Assembly: GCA_934646815.1 (NCBI GenBank)
Contig: CAKUEW010000003.1
Span: 62,001-126,000 of the forward strand
Source of the DNA: an uncultured Collinsella sp.
GTDB taxonomy: Bacteria; Actinomycetota; Coriobacteriia; Coriobacteriales; Coriobacteriaceae
Direction of reading: 5' to 3'
DNA length: 64,000 nucleotides
The translations under genes and the position numbers were made by a program. The notes beneath the pieces are model-generated. The model worked only from the letters and a program-made list of their open reading frames with translations, had not been told where the DNA came from and made no database searches. Shown in pieces: positions 1-8,527 of this stretch (positions are counted from its first letter, which is position 1; each line of letters opens with the position of its first letter).

Positions 1-722
1 CCGGCAAGGGTCGCGCACGCCGTCCACAGCGGATAGTCGGGGCTGGGGATCAAGATCTCGTCACCATTGTCGAGCAGCGCGTTCATCGAAAGCTGAATAA
101 GCTCGGACACGCCATTGCCCGTGTAAATGTGCTCCATCTGAACGTTAGGCAGGCCTTTGATCTGCGAATACTGCATGATCGCCTTGCGCGCGGAGAACAG
201 ACCACGCGAGTTGGAATAACCCTCGCAGTCGGGCAGCTGCTGGCGCATGTCCTTGATGACCTCGTCGGGCGTGCGGAAGCCAAAGGGCGCCGGGTTGCCG
301 ATATTGAGCTTAAGGATGCGCTCGCCCTCGTCCTCCATACGGGCCGCCTCATCGACGACGGGGCCGCGCACGTCATACAGAACGTTATCGAGCTTGGTGG
401 ATTTAGAAAAAGTACGCATGGTGGTGCTCCTTGCAATTTGAGGTTTGGTGGTGGGCTCAGAAGTTACATCTTCGCTTGGCAACGGGCTTTTTGCATGGTC
501 GGCGTCGCCGGCGAGCAGCCAGGTAACATCGACCTCCAAAATCCGGGCGAGCAGCTCCGCCACATCGCGTCGCGGAATCGTCTTGCCGCTCACATATTGG
601 CTCATCTGGCTCTTGCCGAGCTTTTTGCCGAGCATCTCCGACGCACGGATCACATCCGACTGACGAACATCGCGATCGGACATAGCCTGTCGCAGACGAT
701 CGCTAAACGTCTCTTGGGCCAC
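1..722 (-). CDS. HTH domain fused to AlaA-type alanine aminotransferase (partial)
   Basis: The gene is cut by the left window edge. A GTG at 720-722, preceded by AGGAACCTCC-type Shine-Dalgarno sequence, opens a frame that reads through an XRE/Cro-like helix-turn-helix of about 75 residues and a linker, then without a stop into an aminotransferase beginning MRTFSKSTKLDNVLYD (ATG at 417-419). The aminotransferase part has the AlaA hallmarks DVRGPVV, LKLNIGNPAPFGF, GLFSARKAIMQ, GNGVSELI and PSPDYPLWTA, so it should be a PLP enzyme making alanine from pyruvate and glutamate. The internal ATG has its own AAGGAG about 8 nt upstream, so a stand-alone enzyme may also be made. The PLP lysine lies outside the window. 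The HTH part could bind DNA or be a regulatory appendage; this is inference. Confidence 0.85.
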   Translation of the reverse strand, partial: MAQETFSDRLRQAMSDRDVRQSDVIRASEMLGKKLGKSQMSQYVSGKTIPRRDVAELLARILEVDVTWLLAGDADHAKSPLPSEDVTSEPTTKPQIARSTTMRTFSKSTKLDNVLYDVRGPVVDEAARMEDEGERILKLNIGNPAPFGFRTPDEVIKDMRQQLPDCEGYSNSRGLFSARKAIMQYSQIKGLPNVQMEHIYTGNGVSELIQLSMNALLDNGDEILIPSPDYPLWTACATLA

Positions 723-885
723 AGGAACCTCCTTGCTGGCAAAGTTCAATTTATAGAACACGAATTGAACCTGAGTTCAATTTAGGCAGCAGTATAGCGC
801 CGCACATTTTCTAAAAGTTCAATTTCATAAGAAAAAGTGCTGGGCTCCAAGATTTACTCCAAAGCGGATAACGGCACGCGCGCAG

Positions 886-1743
886 TTAGAGATACTCAAG
901 GAAACGCGCGGCCGCAAGCGAGACATCGGCCGTGCGATAAATCGCGTTAATCTGTCGATGCGGATGTCCCTCGAGCGGACGCACGGCAACGTCGAACTGA
1001 CAACGACGCAGAATAAGCGCCGGAAGGATACTCACGCCCAGGCCATCCTCGACCATTGCCATGATCGCATAGTCATCCCAGGTCGACAGCTTGGAGTTCA
1101 CCGACAAGCCCGCACGGCGAAACAGCGGCGTGATCTCGTCATCGCTGCCACGTTCCAGCAAAATAAACTGCTCGGCTGCCATATCGGCAAGGGAAATGGC
1201 GTCCCTCTCGGCAAGCAGAGAGCTAGCCGGCACCACGGCCATCAATTCGTCTTGCACCAACGAACGTGACGTTACGCCACCCGCTCGCGGCTCACGAGGA
1301 ATAAACCCAAGATCGCAACGCCCCTGCGCCACCCACTGTTCAATCTCGGAGTAGTCACCCATCAGCAATTCGTAATCGACGCCTGGATGATCGGCACGAA
1401 AGCGCGCAATAACCGACGGCAGCACATGAGTCGCCACGCTCGAAAACGTCCCGATGCAAATCTTGCCACGCATAAGCCCGCACATTTCGTCCACCCGTCG
1501 CTGCAGGCGGCCGAACTCCTCGCACAACGCCTCAACGGCCGGCATAATCTGCTGCCCGTCGGCAGAAAGCACCACGCCCTCGCGACTACGATCGAGTACT
1601 TTAAAGCCCCAATCGGCTTCGAGGTCGCCCACCATACGGCTCACGCCCGATTGCGAGTAATTCAGTCGTTCGGCGGCGCGCGTAAAACTGCCCGCCCGCA
1701 CCGTCTCGAGCAGCACTTGCATCTTTTGAATATTGGTCTCCAC
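886..1743 (-). CDS. LysR family transcriptional regulator
   Basis: The protein has about 285 residues, with an N-terminal winged helix-turn-helix (AGSFTRAAERLNYSQSGVSR) and a LysR substrate-binding domain. I chose the GTG at 1741-1743 because GGAGGCGCATC lies directly upstream; an in-frame ATG at 1764 would place that Shine-Dalgarno sequence inside the coding region. It is divergent from an EamA-type exporter starting at 1863, the usual layout for a LysR protein controlling its neighbour. Its effector domain resembles that of the LysR gene at 39908-40774 (shared DDYxIMAMVExGLGVS segment), which is also divergent from an EamA gene. Ligand unknown. Confidence 0.9.
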   Translation of the reverse strand: METNIQKMQVLLETVRAGSFTRAAERLNYSQSGVSRMVGDLEADWGFKVLDRSREGVVLSADGQQIMPAVEALCEEFGRLQRRVDEMCGLMRGKICIGTFSSVATHVLPSVIARFRADHPGVDYELLMGDYSEIEQWVAQGRCDLGFIPREPRAGGVTSRSLVQDELMAVVPASSLLAERDAISLADMAAEQFILLERGSDDEITPLFRRAGLSVNSKLSTWDDYAIMAMVEDGLGVSILPALILRRCQFDVAVRPLEGHPHRQINAIYRTADVSLAAARFLEYL

Positions 1744-1862
1744 GATGCGCCTCCGTCTTTGCATGAGCTTTTGTCATGTCAACTATGCATTATATTCGCT
1801 TTTCTTCTAATGCCCGCTCACACATAGTGGTCTTGCACGGGTTATAGAGGGGACGGCAGTGC

Positions 1863-2774
1863 ATGAACAAAGGGCTTATTACATATCTTGCGGCATGTTT
1901 GCTCTTTGGCTCTAACGGCATCGTTGCCGCCGCCATTGCACTGCCGAGCTCCGATATCGTGCTGCTACGTACCTTCCTTGGCGCCCTTGCACTTGCCATC
2001 ATTCTGATCGCGACCCAACGGCACAACTTGCAAGCACCCTCTCATCCCCGCGAGACGGTCGCACTCATCGTGTCGGGGGCAGCCCTCGGCGCTAGCTGGA
2101 TCTTCCTGTTCCGGGCTTATCAGACAATCGGCGTGGGCATCTCGTCACTGCTGTACTACTGCGGTCCCATCATCGTCATGGGCCTCTCTCCCATCGTATT
2201 TGGCGAAAAGCTCACCGGTGGCAAAATCGCCGGTTTTATCGCCGTCGCCTGTGGTGCCTTCCTTATCGCGGCACAGGGCTTAGGCGGCAGCATGCCCATC
2301 GCGGGCATTGTCTGCGGAATCGCCTCGGCCTTCTGCTACGCCCTCATGGTTATTGCCAGTAAAGGCGCACCGCATATTGAGGGCCTCGAAAACTCAACGC
2401 TCCAAGTAAGCGCAGCCTTTGTGACCGCCTTGGTGCTTACACTCGCCACCCAGGGCATGCCGTCGTTCCTGACTGCCGGCATCGCAGGCACGATCGATTG
2501 GCGCGCCGTCATTATGCTCGGCATCGTCAATACCGGCCTGGGCTGCCTGCTCTACTTTAGCGCCGTCGCCAAGCTACCCGTGCAGACCGTCGCCGTCGTC
2601 GGCTATCTTGAGCCACTCTCGGCCGTTGTGTTCTCCGTCGCGCTTTTGGACGAGGCCATGACACCGGTCCGCCTGATGGGCGCCGCGCTCATCATTGGCG
2701 GTGCGATCTTTTGCGAGCTCGCCGGTAGGCACCCAAGCGCCAAAAGCGCTGTTGCCCAAACGGCTCGCGCTTAA
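1863..2774 (+). CDS. EamA family transporter (DMT superfamily)
   Basis: This 303-residue inner-membrane protein has ten predicted hydrophobic segments arranged as two EamA repeats, the normal size and form of a drug/metabolite transporter. The first repeat starts LITYLAACLLFGSNGIVAA; the second contains the YLEPLSAVVFSVALLDE signature. Such proteins usually export amino acids or metabolites. The divergent LysR gene at 886-1743 is its probable regulator. Substrate cannot be read from the sequence. A second LysR/EamA pair lies at 39908-41841. Confidence 0.88.
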   Translation: MNKGLITYLAACLLFGSNGIVAAAIALPSSDIVLLRTFLGALALAIILIATQRHNLQAPSHPRETVALIVSGAALGASWIFLFRAYQTIGVGISSLLYYCGPIIVMGLSPIVFGEKLTGGKIAGFIAVACGAFLIAAQGLGGSMPIAGIVCGIASAFCYALMVIASKGAPHIEGLENSTLQVSAAFVTALVLTLATQGMPSFLTAGIAGTIDWRAVIMLGIVNTGLGCLLYFSAVAKLPVQTVAVVGYLEPLSAVVFSVALLDEAMTPVRLMGAALIIGGAIFCELAGRHPSAKSAVAQTARA

Positions 2775-2788
2775 AAGCCCCTCTTCAG

Positions 2789-2860
2789 TTTCAAAGCAGA
2801 GGCGTGCCCATGGCCCAACTTGCAGCAAGGGCACACGACGGGTTCGCCTCTGTTTTGAAA
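2789..2860. repeat. Imperfect 16-bp inverted repeat with structured loop
   Basis: Arms TTTCAAAGCAGAGGCG (2789-2804) and CGCCTCTGTTTTGAAA (2845-2860) pair with one mismatch. Inside the loop TGCCC (2805-2809) can pair with GGGCA (2828-2832), so the whole stretch can fold as one long hairpin. It follows the EamA stop by 14 nt and may end that transcript, although a clean T-run is missing. It may also be a dispersed repeat. Confidence 0.6.
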
Positions 2861-2895
2861 TGCGCCGAAACAACCTCATCTGACCACGTCCCTTT

Positions 2896-2994
2896 AATCC
2901 CCAGCTGGGGATTATTGTCTAAAACACCCCAATGTGCCAAACTGCTCTTGTATGTATAAAGACGGCATAAAGGTTTGCTGCCGCAACAGCAAAC
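2896..2994 (+). promoter_or_regulatory. kup leader with 18-bp palindrome and 8-bp hairpin
   Basis: A perfect palindrome AATCCCCAGCTGGGGATT occupies 2896-2913. Further down, GTTTGCTG (2973-2980) and CAGCAAAC (2987-2994) form a perfect hairpin with a 6-nt loop ending 9 nt before the AAAGGGAG Shine-Dalgarno sequence of kup. The palindrome could be an operator or the end of the preceding transcript; the hairpin is placed to influence translation. I could not fit a known c-di-AMP riboswitch here. Confidence 0.45.
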
Positions 2995-3015
2995 AGATGT
3001 CTAAAGGGAGTCCAC

Positions 3016-5247
3016 GTGGCACACAACAATTCGGAGGCAAAGCTCCAGGGCCAGCATGCTCAGGGCAGGCACGGAGCCATCCCTCTATCCGCCGGCATGT
3101 TGCTCGTTACGCTCGGCGTCGTCTACGGCGACATCGGCACGAGCCCCATGTACACCATGAAGTCGATCGTCGCCAACAACGGCGGCATCGGCACGGTGAG
3201 CGAGGACATGATCTTGGGCGCGCTTTCGCTCGTCATCTGGACCATGACGCTCGTGACCACCGTTAAGTACGTGCTTATCGCCATGAAGGCCGATAACCAC
3301 AACGAAGGCGGCATCTTTGCCCTGTTCAGCCTTGTACGCAAGGTGGCGCCGTGGCTGATCCTTCCCGCCATGATCGGCGGCGCGGCACTGCTCGCCGACG
3401 GCATCCTCACCCCCGCCGTCACGGTCACCACGGCCATCGAGGGCCTACGCACCATCGAGTGGGGTCACGCCCTGCTTGGCGACGGCCAGACCAACGTCAT
3501 CATCATTACCATCATCATTATCTGCGGCCTCTTTGCGATGCAGCGCGCCGGCACCTCGTCGATCGGCAAGCTGTTCGGTCCGCTCATGACGCTGTGGTTC
3601 CTGTTCCTGGCGGGCGCCGGCCTGTTTAATATGCTCGGCAACCTGTCCATCCTGCGTGCGCTCAACCCCATCCGCGGCATCATGTTCCTGTTCTCGCCCA
3701 TCAACCATTCGGGCATCATGGTGCTCGGCTTCGTCTTTCTGTCGACGACCGGCGCCGAGGCGCTCTACTCGGACATGGGTCACGTGGGCAAGGCAAACAT
3801 CTATGCATCCTGGCCGTTCGTAAAGGCCGCGCTTATCCTCAACTACCTGGGCCAAGGCGCCTGGCTGCTTGCCAATAACAACAACCCCCAGATGCTCGCC
3901 ATGGACATCGTCAACCCGTTCTACATGATGCTCCCCGAGCCTTTGCGCCCCTTTGCCATCGTGCTTTCGGCCGTGGCGGCCATCATCGCCTCGCAGGCGC
4001 TCATCACCGGCTCGTTCTCACTGGTCTCCGAGGCAACGCGCCTCAACCTCATGCCGCACCTGCGCATCCACTACCCCAGCGACACCAAGGGCCAGCTCTA
4101 TATTCCGCTTGTCAACAACATCATGTGGGTCGGCTGCATCTTTATCGTGCTGCTGTTCCAAAACTCCGAGCGCATGGAGAGCGCCTACGGCCTCGCCATC
4201 ACCGTGACTATGCTCATGACCACGACGCTTTTGACGAGCTACATCGCCGGCATCCTCAAGCACAAGCTGGGCGCCTGCCTCTTCGCCCTGCTCTTTGGCG
4301 CTATAGAGCTGTGCTTCTTTGCCTCGTGCCTCACCATGTTCTTTGACGGCGGCTACGTGATGATCTTCCTCGCAGCCCTGCTGTTTGGCCTTATGTACGT
4401 GTGGCGCCGCGGCACCGCCATCGAGCGCACGCAGACGATTCTGTTGCCCGTCTCCAAGTACATCGACCAGCTCGATCGCCTGCGCCACGACGAGACCTAT
4501 CCCGTGCTCGCCGACAACCTGGTGTTCCTCACCAACAGTCCCGATCCGCTCACGCTCGACCGCGACGTGCTCTACTCCATCTTGGACAAGCACCCCAAGC
4601 GCGCCAAGGCTTACTGGTTCATCAACGTCCACGTTACCGACGAGCCGTTTACGCACGAGTATTCCGTCGAGACCTTTGGCACCGACTTCTTGTTCCGCGT
4701 GCGCCTGGATCTTGGTTTTAAGGTCAACCAACGCATCAACGCGTATCTGCGCCAGATCGTCGGTGATCTGATGGCATCGGGCGAGCTGCCCCCGCAGCAC
4801 CACACCTACTCCATCTACGAGACGCGTGGCAACGTGGGCGACTTCCGCTTTTGCATGCTGCGCAAGATGCTTGCCCCCGAGACGGACATCAACCGCAATG
4901 ACCATCGCGTCATGGCCATCAAGTATGCCGTCCGCCGCGCATGCGGAAGTCCCGCACGCTGGTACGGCCTCGAGAACTCGGCAATCATCATCGAGTACGT
5001 GCCGCTCTTTGCCCGCATGCGCCCCGCCGTTAAGCTCGAGCGCACCCAGGTGCCGCTCGAGGTTCAAATTGAGGAAGCCGAGGAAATGGAAGTCGACATC
5101 TTCTCGAACGACCTGGTCAACGGCAATGAAGCCGGCAAGAGCATGAACGTCGACCCCACCGAGCAGCTCGAAAGCGTTGCCGACACACCCGAGCAACAGC
5201 AGCTCGACGGACTCGAGAGCGAACAGCTCAACGACGCCAACTTCTAG
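3016..5247 (+). CDS. kup: KUP/HAK/KT family potassium uptake transporter
   Basis: The 743-residue protein takes up K+ by proton symport in the cytoplasmic membrane. It shows the family signature VVYGDIGTSPMYTMKSI near residue 35, about twelve hydrophobic segments up to about residue 470, and a long soluble C-terminal domain ending in an acidic, Glu/Gln-rich tail typical of Kup, which is normally 620-780 residues long. The start is GTG at 3016, with AAAGGGAG 6 nt upstream. It stands alone, followed by a strong terminator at 5268-5300. Confidence 0.95.
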   Translation: MAHNNSEAKLQGQHAQGRHGAIPLSAGMLLVTLGVVYGDIGTSPMYTMKSIVANNGGIGTVSEDMILGALSLVIWTMTLVTTVKYVLIAMKADNHNEGGIFALFSLVRKVAPWLILPAMIGGAALLADGILTPAVTVTTAIEGLRTIEWGHALLGDGQTNVIIITIIIICGLFAMQRAGTSSIGKLFGPLMTLWFLFLAGAGLFNMLGNLSILRALNPIRGIMFLFSPINHSGIMVLGFVFLSTTGAEALYSDMGHVGKANIYASWPFVKAALILNYLGQGAWLLANNNNPQMLAMDIVNPFYMMLPEPLRPFAIVLSAVAAIIASQALITGSFSLVSEATRLNLMPHLRIHYPSDTKGQLYIPLVNNIMWVGCIFIVLLFQNSERMESAYGLAITVTMLMTTTLLTSYIAGILKHKLGACLFALLFGAIELCFFASCLTMFFDGGYVMIFLAALLFGLMYVWRRGTAIERTQTILLPVSKYIDQLDRLRHDETYPVLADNLVFLTNSPDPLTLDRDVLYSILDKHPKRAKAYWFINVHVTDEPFTHEYSVETFGTDFLFRVRLDLGFKVNQRINAYLRQIVGDLMASGELPPQHHTYSIYETRGNVGDFRFCMLRKMLAPETDINRNDHRVMAIKYAVRRACGSPARWYGLENSAIIIEYVPLFARMRPAVKLERTQVPLEVQIEEAEEMEVDIFSNDLVNGNEAGKSMNVDPTEQLESVADTPEQQQLDGLESEQLNDANF

Positions 5248-5267
5248 CCCACCGTACGTCTAGGCAA

Positions 5268-5305
5268 GCGGCCCTGCACCTCAGCGAGATGCAGGGCCGC
5301 CTTTC
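5268..5305. terminator. Intrinsic terminator between kup and bile salt hydrolase
   Basis: GCGGCCCTGCA (5268-5278) and TGCAGGGCCGC (5290-5300) form a perfect 11-bp stem followed by CTTTC. It lies between convergent genes and probably mainly ends kup transcription. Confidence 0.85.
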
Positions 5306-5324
5306 ATTGCAGCAAGACGGTGAG

Positions 5325-6290
5325 CTACGAACGACGCGGCTCGGGAACCACGAGTCTGTCAGGGCTCGCGCCCTCGGCATCCATAAGGCTCACATAGCGA
5401 ATCGACGGGTCTTCATAGGTTGAGTAGTAGTAATTGCCCGTTCGCGCGCTAAAGCAGCCGGTGTAGATGGTCTTCTCGAACTTGCCGTCACCCATCTTAG
5501 ACGCGCCCTCTACCATGGCCACGCCCTCGAGCGAACGGAACATGCGGATGACGTTTTCGGCCTCGCTATCCTTTTGCGGATAGTTGGCGTTGAGATAGGC
5601 GGCTTTAACAAAGCGACTGGGCGAATAACAGTCGCCCGGGATGCCGCGCATGCCAGCGCCGGCGCCATAGGGCTTGAGCTCGGCGCCACGCCACGTCGCC
5701 GCCGGCGGAAAATCGCTCGTCGCCGTGATGTACGTGCGCAGGTTTTCCATATGCCACGGGAAGGTCGGCTGGTTGGCAAGCGTATCGACCGGATCGTCGT
5801 AGACGTGCAGGCCATCGGCCATCATCTCAACCACGATACTGCGCTTGCCGTCGCCGATAATCCAGTGGAGTAGCGAGACGCCCAGGCCTTCGCCGGCTGA
5901 CTTTGCCACGATCGCCGTGTTGCGCAGCGCCGCCTCGACCTCATCGACCGTCGAGAACGTCGCCGCCACCCACAGGGGAAACTCGTAGGCAGCGATATTG
6001 GTTTTGCCGTCAACGGGACCTTTGGCATACTCCGCATAACCCGGAAAATTAAGGCCCGCCACCGCTAGGCCCGCGTCGTTGCCGCAGTCGAAGAACATGG
6101 GATAGTTCTTGTAGTCGATGCACATGCCGATCACCGCATGTGCGGCCGTCGCATCGTCGATAAACGAGTACGGAATATGAAAACCACGTGGCATAACGCG
6201 GACTTTCTCACCATAGCCAAAGCTCCAGTCCAGGTTGCGGCCCAGATACATGTGGCCAGAATTATCGGTAAATCGAATGCTTGTGCACAT
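5325..6290 (-). CDS. bsh: Bile salt hydrolase (choloylglycine hydrolase family)
   Basis: This Ntn-hydrolase removes glycine or taurine from conjugated bile acids in the cytoplasm. The start is ATG at 6288-6290, after GGAGGCGCT, giving MCTSIRF, so that Cys2 becomes the N-terminal nucleophile after Met removal; the in-frame upstream Met would hide it. From this start the catalytic set falls at the positions usual for the family: Cys2, Arg18, Asp21, Asn81 (GLNFPGY), Asn173 and Arg226 (YSPSRF). Length 321 is close to the typical 315-330. GLNFPGYAEY and IYTGCFSARTGNYYY favour bile salt hydrolase over penicillin V acylase, but substrate preference needs assay. It is monocistronic. Confidence 0.92.
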   Translation of the reverse strand: MCTSIRFTDNSGHMYLGRNLDWSFGYGEKVRVMPRGFHIPYSFIDDATAAHAVIGMCIDYKNYPMFFDCGNDAGLAVAGLNFPGYAEYAKGPVDGKTNIAAYEFPLWVAATFSTVDEVEAALRNTAIVAKSAGEGLGVSLLHWIIGDGKRSIVVEMMADGLHVYDDPVDTLANQPTFPWHMENLRTYITATSDFPPAATWRGAELKPYGAGAGMRGIPGDCYSPSRFVKAAYLNANYPQKDSEAENVIRMFRSLEGVAMVEGASKMGDGKFEKTIYTGCFSARTGNYYYSTYEDPSIRYVSLMDAEGASPDRLVVPEPRRS

Positions 6291-6349
6291 AGCGCCTCCT
6301 AGCGATACGTTCTTACTAGGCCCATTGTCACCAAACAAAGATGCGCTAA

Positions 6350-6389
6350 ACAAAAAAGCCCGGACATGACAACAATGTCACGCCCGGGC
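6350..6389 (-). terminator. Intrinsic terminator downstream of the deformylase gene
   Basis: GCCCGG...CCGGGC arms (6358-6389) with an inner ATGAC/GTCA stem are followed, reading the minus strand, by a run of six T (AAAAAA at 6352-6357 on the plus strand). It ends minus-strand transcription coming from the deformylase gene before bsh. Confidence 0.75.
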
Positions 6390-6432
6390 CAAAACTGCGA
6401 ATGAACGTTATAAAGTCACCCTCACAGATTGG

Positions 6433-6539
6433 TCTAGGGTGCCACAGTGCCGCAGATCGCCCCGAACGAGGAGCGCAGCGTACTGATGGTACGTAAGCGA
6501 CGAGTGAGCGGCGAGGTGCGGTGCTGTGGTCGCCCTAGA
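6433..6539. repeat. 107-nt imperfect inverted repeat overlapping the deformylase stop
   Basis: TCTAGGGTGCCACAGTGCCG at the left and the complementary GGTGCTGTGGTCGCCCTAGA at the right pair with small bulges. In the middle CGTAC-TGATG-GTACG forms a terminal hairpin, and the intermediate segments pair partly. The right arm holds the TAG stop of the deformylase gene (6535-6537). The pattern of bulges suggests a folded RNA or a dispersed palindromic element rather than a simple terminator. Confidence 0.55.
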
Positions 6540-6954
6540 CGAGTTTACCGAGACAGTGATCAATCATATGCTGGATCATTTGAGCTTCGAAGCCGACGAA
6601 GTCCTGCTTGCGCTCGCGCATCTTGCCATCGACGATCACGTCATAGGCGACCTTGCACTTGATGTAGCGCGTGGACTTGGTGATCTCGTCGTGCGTCAGG
6701 CAGCTCTCCTCCATCTTGCTGGCGCCCAAGCCAAACACCAGACGGGGGTTGTAAAGCACATGGGGCTCGCCGGCATCGTCCAGATAGACGCAGACCTTCT
6801 TGGTGACGCCGATCTGGTTGGCGGCAAGGCAACCGGCATCGTCGAGCGACTTGATGGTATCGATCAGGTCCTGGGCCACCGACTCGTCCTCGACGGTCGC
6901 AACCTCGCAACGCTGGGACAGAATAGCCTCGTCGTGGCAGAGCTCTTTAATCAT
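6535..6954 (-). CDS. Peptide deformylase-like protein lacking the catalytic Glu
   Basis: The 139-residue protein belongs to the short deformylase branch that removes formyl from nascent N-terminal Met. I chose ATG at 6952-6954 (MIKELCHDEA) because GGAGGAACGT directly precedes it. Motif 1 is GCLAANQIG, motif 2 is EESCLTHD with the metal-binding Cys, and motif 3 is QHMIDH where active enzymes have QHExDH. Both metal-binding His are kept, but the general-base Glu is Met (codon ATG at this position on the minus strand). It may therefore be inactive or do something else. It is transcribed alone, divergent from the NCS2 permease. Confidence 0.8.
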   Translation of the reverse strand: MIKELCHDEAILSQRCEVATVEDESVAQDLIDTIKSLDDAGCLAANQIGVTKKVCVYLDDAGEPHVLYNPRLVFGLGASKMEESCLTHDEITKSTRYIKCKVAYDVIVDGKMRERKQDFVGFEAQMIQHMIDHCLGKLV

Positions 6955-7147
6955 ACGTTCCTCCATAGGGGTCGTTGTAACTGCTTAAGTATACGGTACC
7001 TACACAATTTCATACGAAAGATACCGCCCGTCCGTTACAAACCGCCGAACATCAACATGTGGGGAACACCAACTTCACAAAGGCGATATAGTGGGTGAGT
7101 TCGTGTCAATCGGCCTAAACTCGGGGCCGAACAAGGAAAGGGTATGC

Positions 7148-8461
7148 ATGGACGAACTATTTCACGTCAGCGAGCGCAAGTCCACGATCGGGACTGAACT
7201 TCGCGCTGGCCTGACAACATTCCTGGCAATGGCCTACATCATTGCCGTCAACCCCGCGGTGCTCTCGGGCGCCGGCATCGATGCAGGCGCGCTTGCCTGC
7301 GCCACCTGCCTGGGCGCCGGCATCATGACAATCTGCATGGGCATCTTCGCAAACCGTCCGCTCGCCTGCGCGTCGGGTCTGGGCATCAACGCCATGATCG
7401 CGGGCATCACCACCACTATGTGCGGCGGTGACTGGCACGTTGCCATGAGCGTCATCTTCCTCGAGGGCATCGTCATTTTGCTGCTCGTCCTGTGCGGCCT
7501 GCGCGAGGCCATCATGGACGCCATTCCCGTCGTCCTGCGCCACGCCATCTCCGTGGGCCTGGGCCTGTTCATCGCCATGATCGGCCTGTGCGATGCCGGT
7601 ATTATCACCGCCGGCGCCGGCACGCTCGTGGGTCTGGGCGACATCACCTCCCCCACCTTTATCGTCGGCATCATCTCCATTGTCGTGACGGTTGCCCTGG
7701 CCTCCCGTAACGTGCCGGGCTCGCTGCTCATCGGCATCATCGTCGCCGTTATCGCCGGCATCCCGTTGGGTGTCACCCATGCCCCCGAGGGCCTTATCGC
7801 CCCGCTCGACTTCTCGACCTTTGGCGCTCCATTTGCCAGCACCGCCGACGGCAACATGGCCATCGTGAAGGTCCTGACCGACCCGATGCTGCTCGTCGTG
7901 GCGTTCTCGCTGCTCATGAGCGACTTCTTCGACACCATGGGCACCGCCATGGCCGTCGCCAAACAGGGTGAGTTCCTGACCGAGGACGGCAATGTCGAGG
8001 ACATCCGCCCCATTCTGGTCGTTGACTCCGTGGCCGCCGCTGCCGGTGGCTTTATGGGCGTCTCCTCCATCACCACCTTTGTTGAGTCCACCTCCGGTGC
8101 CGCCGACGGTGGCCGCACGGGCCTCACCTCCGTCACCACCGGCGTGCTGTTCATTCTCGCCGCGTTCTTCTCCCCTGTCGTCTCCATCGTTTCCAGCGCC
8201 GCCACCTGCGGTGCCCTGGTCTACGTGGGTTACCTTATGATGAGCGAGGCCTCCGAGATCGACTGGTCCGATGTCTCGCAGGGCTTCCCGGCGTTCATGA
8301 TTGTCGCCGGCGTGCCCTTCACCTATTCCATCTCCGCCGGCATCGGCTTGGGCTTTATCGCCTATGTGGTCGTCGCGCTCTTTAAGGGCGAGGCTTCCAA
8401 GATCAAGCCGCTCATGTGGGTTGCTGCCCTTGCCTTCCTCGTCTACTTCTTCGTAGCGTAA
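7148..8461 (+). CDS. NCS2 family purine permease (AzgA/PbuG type)
   Basis: This 437-residue inner-membrane carrier has about 12-14 hydrophobic segments. It begins MDELFHVSERKSTIGTELRA and continues GLTTFLAMAYIIAVNP, the standard opening of the AzgA subgroup that imports adenine, guanine or hypoxanthine with protons. The motifs DFFDTMGTAMAVA and TTFVESTSGAADGGRTGLTS around residues 258-325 match the family's substrate-binding region. I took ATG 7148 with AAGGAAAG upstream rather than a GTG at 7091. A terminator follows at 8491. Confidence 0.92.
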   Translation: MDELFHVSERKSTIGTELRAGLTTFLAMAYIIAVNPAVLSGAGIDAGALACATCLGAGIMTICMGIFANRPLACASGLGINAMIAGITTTMCGGDWHVAMSVIFLEGIVILLLVLCGLREAIMDAIPVVLRHAISVGLGLFIAMIGLCDAGIITAGAGTLVGLGDITSPTFIVGIISIVVTVALASRNVPGSLLIGIIVAVIAGIPLGVTHAPEGLIAPLDFSTFGAPFASTADGNMAIVKVLTDPMLLVVAFSLLMSDFFDTMGTAMAVAKQGEFLTEDGNVEDIRPILVVDSVAAAAGGFMGVSSITTFVESTSGAADGGRTGLTSVTTGVLFILAAFFSPVVSIVSSAATCGALVYVGYLMMSEASEIDWSDVSQGFPAFMIVAGVPFTYSISAGIGLGFIAYVVVALFKGEASKIKPLMWVAALAFLVYFFVA

Positions 8462-8490
8462 GGGCATAGCCTGCTAAAGCAGAGCAACAA

Positions 8491-8527
8491 GGCGCGGAGT
8501 CGCAATGCGGCGCCGCGCTTTTCTTTT
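8491..8527 (+). terminator. Intrinsic terminator after NCS2 permease
   Basis: GCGCGG (8492-8497) and CCGCGC (8513-8518) form a stem followed by TTTTCTTTTT. Confidence 0.7.

Noticed and set aside
2862..3015. c-di-AMP (ydaO-type) riboswitch upstream of kup
   Set aside because: The interval is short and I could not place the conserved core motifs; only simple hairpins are seen.
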